In this document: positions 62,070 to 64,000 of the stretch, piece by piece
How the letters are laid out: each line of letters begins with the position of its first letter
Position numbering within the stretch: the first letter of the stretch is position 1
Source of the DNA: Pempheris klunzingeri
Taxonomy: Eukaryota; Chordata; Actinopteri; Acropomatiformes; Pempheridae
Assembly (NCBI RefSeq): GCF_042242105.1
Contig: NC_092029.1
Location: forward strand, 6,635,885-6,699,884
Direction: 5' to 3'
Length of the DNA: 64,000 nt
Position numbers and translations under genes: made by a program
Notes under the pieces: generated by a model
The model's input: the letters and a program-made list of their open reading frames with translations, nothing else
The model's database searches: none
What the model was told of the DNA's origin: nothing

Positions 62070-64000
62070 TACAGAAAGAAGAAATAACTGTCCAGAGGTA
62101 GCCAGCGGAGGTCTTGTCTGTACACAGGCGAACAAGAATGGGCGACATTTACCCACACAGATGCAGAGGTGAGATACAAGCAGGTGTTTACAGGAATGTT
62201 TGAAGTCGAAGGGAGATAGCGAGTTCCGATTAGAGCCCTGAGTAAGACGGACACTGTAGGTGTTTATGCTTACACAGACTAGAGAGTCCTCATCCCTCCT
62301 TATCTTTTCATTTCTTCTTCTCGTCTGCTATGTGTTTTGATAGCTAAGCTTGACTTTCAACTCAATTTGGCACCAGGGAAGCATGACATATTGCCATTCC
62401 AAACATTTTCTTGCTTTGCCCCTTTATACTACCAGTGACAGCAAAATAGCCTCCTGGGAAAGAATCCATCACACTAACCTCCAGGATGGTAGCTGTGTTC
62501 TTGTTTGTAGGATAAAGAGTTCAAGGATTTCTATTGTTCCGAAGATCACTATTACCTCCTCTTTTTGTGAAGTTCAGCTGCTGCACCCAGCACTGCACTG
62601 GCCACAGTGAAGAAGCCCTCCTTTCTATTGCAGCTTCAAAGCATTTTTCCCTGGGCGGCAGAGTTACAGGTTCTTTGTGGCATGGGTTATTTGTCAGAGG
62701 GTTTGGAGAGTGACTTGTTTCACTCTGTTCTCTGAAAAAGGCCCGTGCGTGAGTGCTTGAGCAGTCTAAAGTTACAGCCATGAGCCCCAGTATTACAACC
62801 CGATGACTGACAGGAAAAATGGGGTGAGCTCTTTTGCTGGGCTCTAACAGAAACACCAATAAGAAGCAGAGGGAAACAACAGATTAGACTACTGATCTCA
62901 ATCTGCTCTCCTTTGGTTATTGGGAAATAATAGCTCTGAAAAGGAAGTCATTTAAAAGGGCCTTTAATCAATTCCCCTTTGACGAGCAAGCGGCATAAAA
63001 GCCTGGAGTGAGAGGAAGAGGGAGAGGGAGAGGGAGAGCGTGCTCCTATAGCCTGAACATTTTGGTGTGGGGGAAGTACGGGAGAGATGGGCTCTAATTT
63101 GTGTTCTCATGGTGTCCAGGCATCTCCAAAGCACTTGATCACCACCACAGCAGGCCTTGATGCCATGTGTGAGTGTAAATGGTTCCAAGGCTCCCTAGTG
63201 GTAAAATCACATTGCCAAAATGACCACCAACTCTAAATGAAACACTACCCCCTTTTAAAAAGGTCCCATTGAAAACCCAGTGGTTTTTTTAATAGGCACA
63301 TAAGGTAGCAATTTCCCTCAAATACGGCGTAGCCCAATAACTGTTGAAGTAACTGACACCATGTCAGGGCGAATGAAAGAATTTTTTTTACAATATGTAT
63401 GAAGCATTAGCTAGATCTAAGATAGTAAAAATGGTAGTAAGGAATGCTATAATTGTATGCAAACGTGTGCAACCTCAGGAGGTGTACTGTACCACATTCT
63501 TGCCATCACTTTTTTTTTTCTTTACTTCTTTTTGTTTTATAGTTACAGCCAGAGTAGAAAGGTCTGAGTACTTTTGAGTGAGTACTTTGTTCATTCCAAA
63601 GCATGCACAAATCTGTTTTAAGTTCAAGAGAGGAGGAACCCTTTAATTTAAACCCTAAAAATGAAGTCATTCATTCCCTGCTAAACTGCACTGTGACCCA
63701 TAAGGTTAGGTAAACAAGTGTCCCTTGCATTACTGTCAAAAAGACCCAGCCCCTTGCTCTGCCGTGATGTAAACTCCCACTATCCAGTTACAGTTGCATG
63801 AGGAGAAACTGGAGGGATGGCAGAAAGGAAGAGAAGAAATGTATTCGTGTGTGCTTTTTTGATGACAGAGGGAGGGAAAGAGGGTACCTGAAGCTGTTCT
63901 CAGGAAGGTGTCCTACAAGGAAAATACGCTGTCTTCGTCCAAAGGAGAAAACTGAGGAAGGGAGGACAGGCCACAATGCGCTGAGCCCAGCAGGCCTGCT
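62070..64000. other. Right end of window, no further gene recognised
   Basis: A GGGAGA repeat lies at 63013-63040 and T-runs near 63513 and 63285. Apart from a weak exon-like segment at 63888-63951 (rejected), nothing supports a gene. Confidence 0.5.

Noticed and set aside
63888..63951. Exon-like segment on the minus strand (CCTCAG acceptor, TTCAG|GTACC donor), a possible partner of the orphan exon
   Set aside because: Its only open frame ends in phase 2, while the orphan exon at 61967-62068 needs a phase 1 partner; direct joining would hit a stop. The codon content is also unconvincing.
1..64000. tRNA, rRNA, CRISPR or prokaryotic operon features
   Set aside because: None seen. The window is clearly vertebrate, with spliced genes and dispersed repeats; short GGTTCAA-like motifs lack a tRNA cloverleaf around them.

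Overview
The window is vertebrate nuclear DNA, almost certainly from a ray-finned fish and probably a percomorph (inferred from compact introns, abundant CA/GT microsatellites and a ubiquitous teleost-type interspersed repeat). Four protein-coding genes can be reconstructed exon by exon. They match the conserved vertebrate block CHGB - TRMT6 - FERMT1 - BMP2 (human 20p12.3).

Layout: 1-2640 is upstream flank. 2760-6523 (+) is chgb (chromogranin B / secretogranin-1; 7 coding exons, 609 aa), whose large exon 4 has become an array of eight alternating acidic and basic peptide modules. 7345-12256 (-) is trmt6 (12 exons, 469 aa), tail-to-tail with chgb. 12.3-14.0 kb is a short intergenic stretch holding one interspersed repeat with a foldback; mcm8, crls1 and lrrn4, which lie near here in human, are not seen. 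14302-21061 (-) is fermt1 (kindlin-1; 15 coding exons, 665 aa) with a non-coding first exon near 23.27 kb and a LINE relic in intron 1. 23.4-45.8 kb is a gene desert. 46211-50617 (-) is bmp2 (2 coding exons, 422 aa prepropeptide) with an AU-rich 3' UTR and a probable non-coding first exon near 51.6 kb. 52.1-64.0 kb is again gene-poor, except for one well-formed orphan exon on the minus strand at 61967-62068.

The four genes do not form a functional pathway: chgb is a neuroendocrine granule protein, trmt6 a tRNA methyltransferase subunit, fermt1 an integrin activator and bmp2 a secreted morphogen. Their grouping is ancient synteny. The deserts flanking bmp2 are the natural place for its distal enhancers. 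The most unusual object is the chgb repeat array, which looks like a multi-copy peptide precursor built by recent tandem duplication of a 264-nt dimer.
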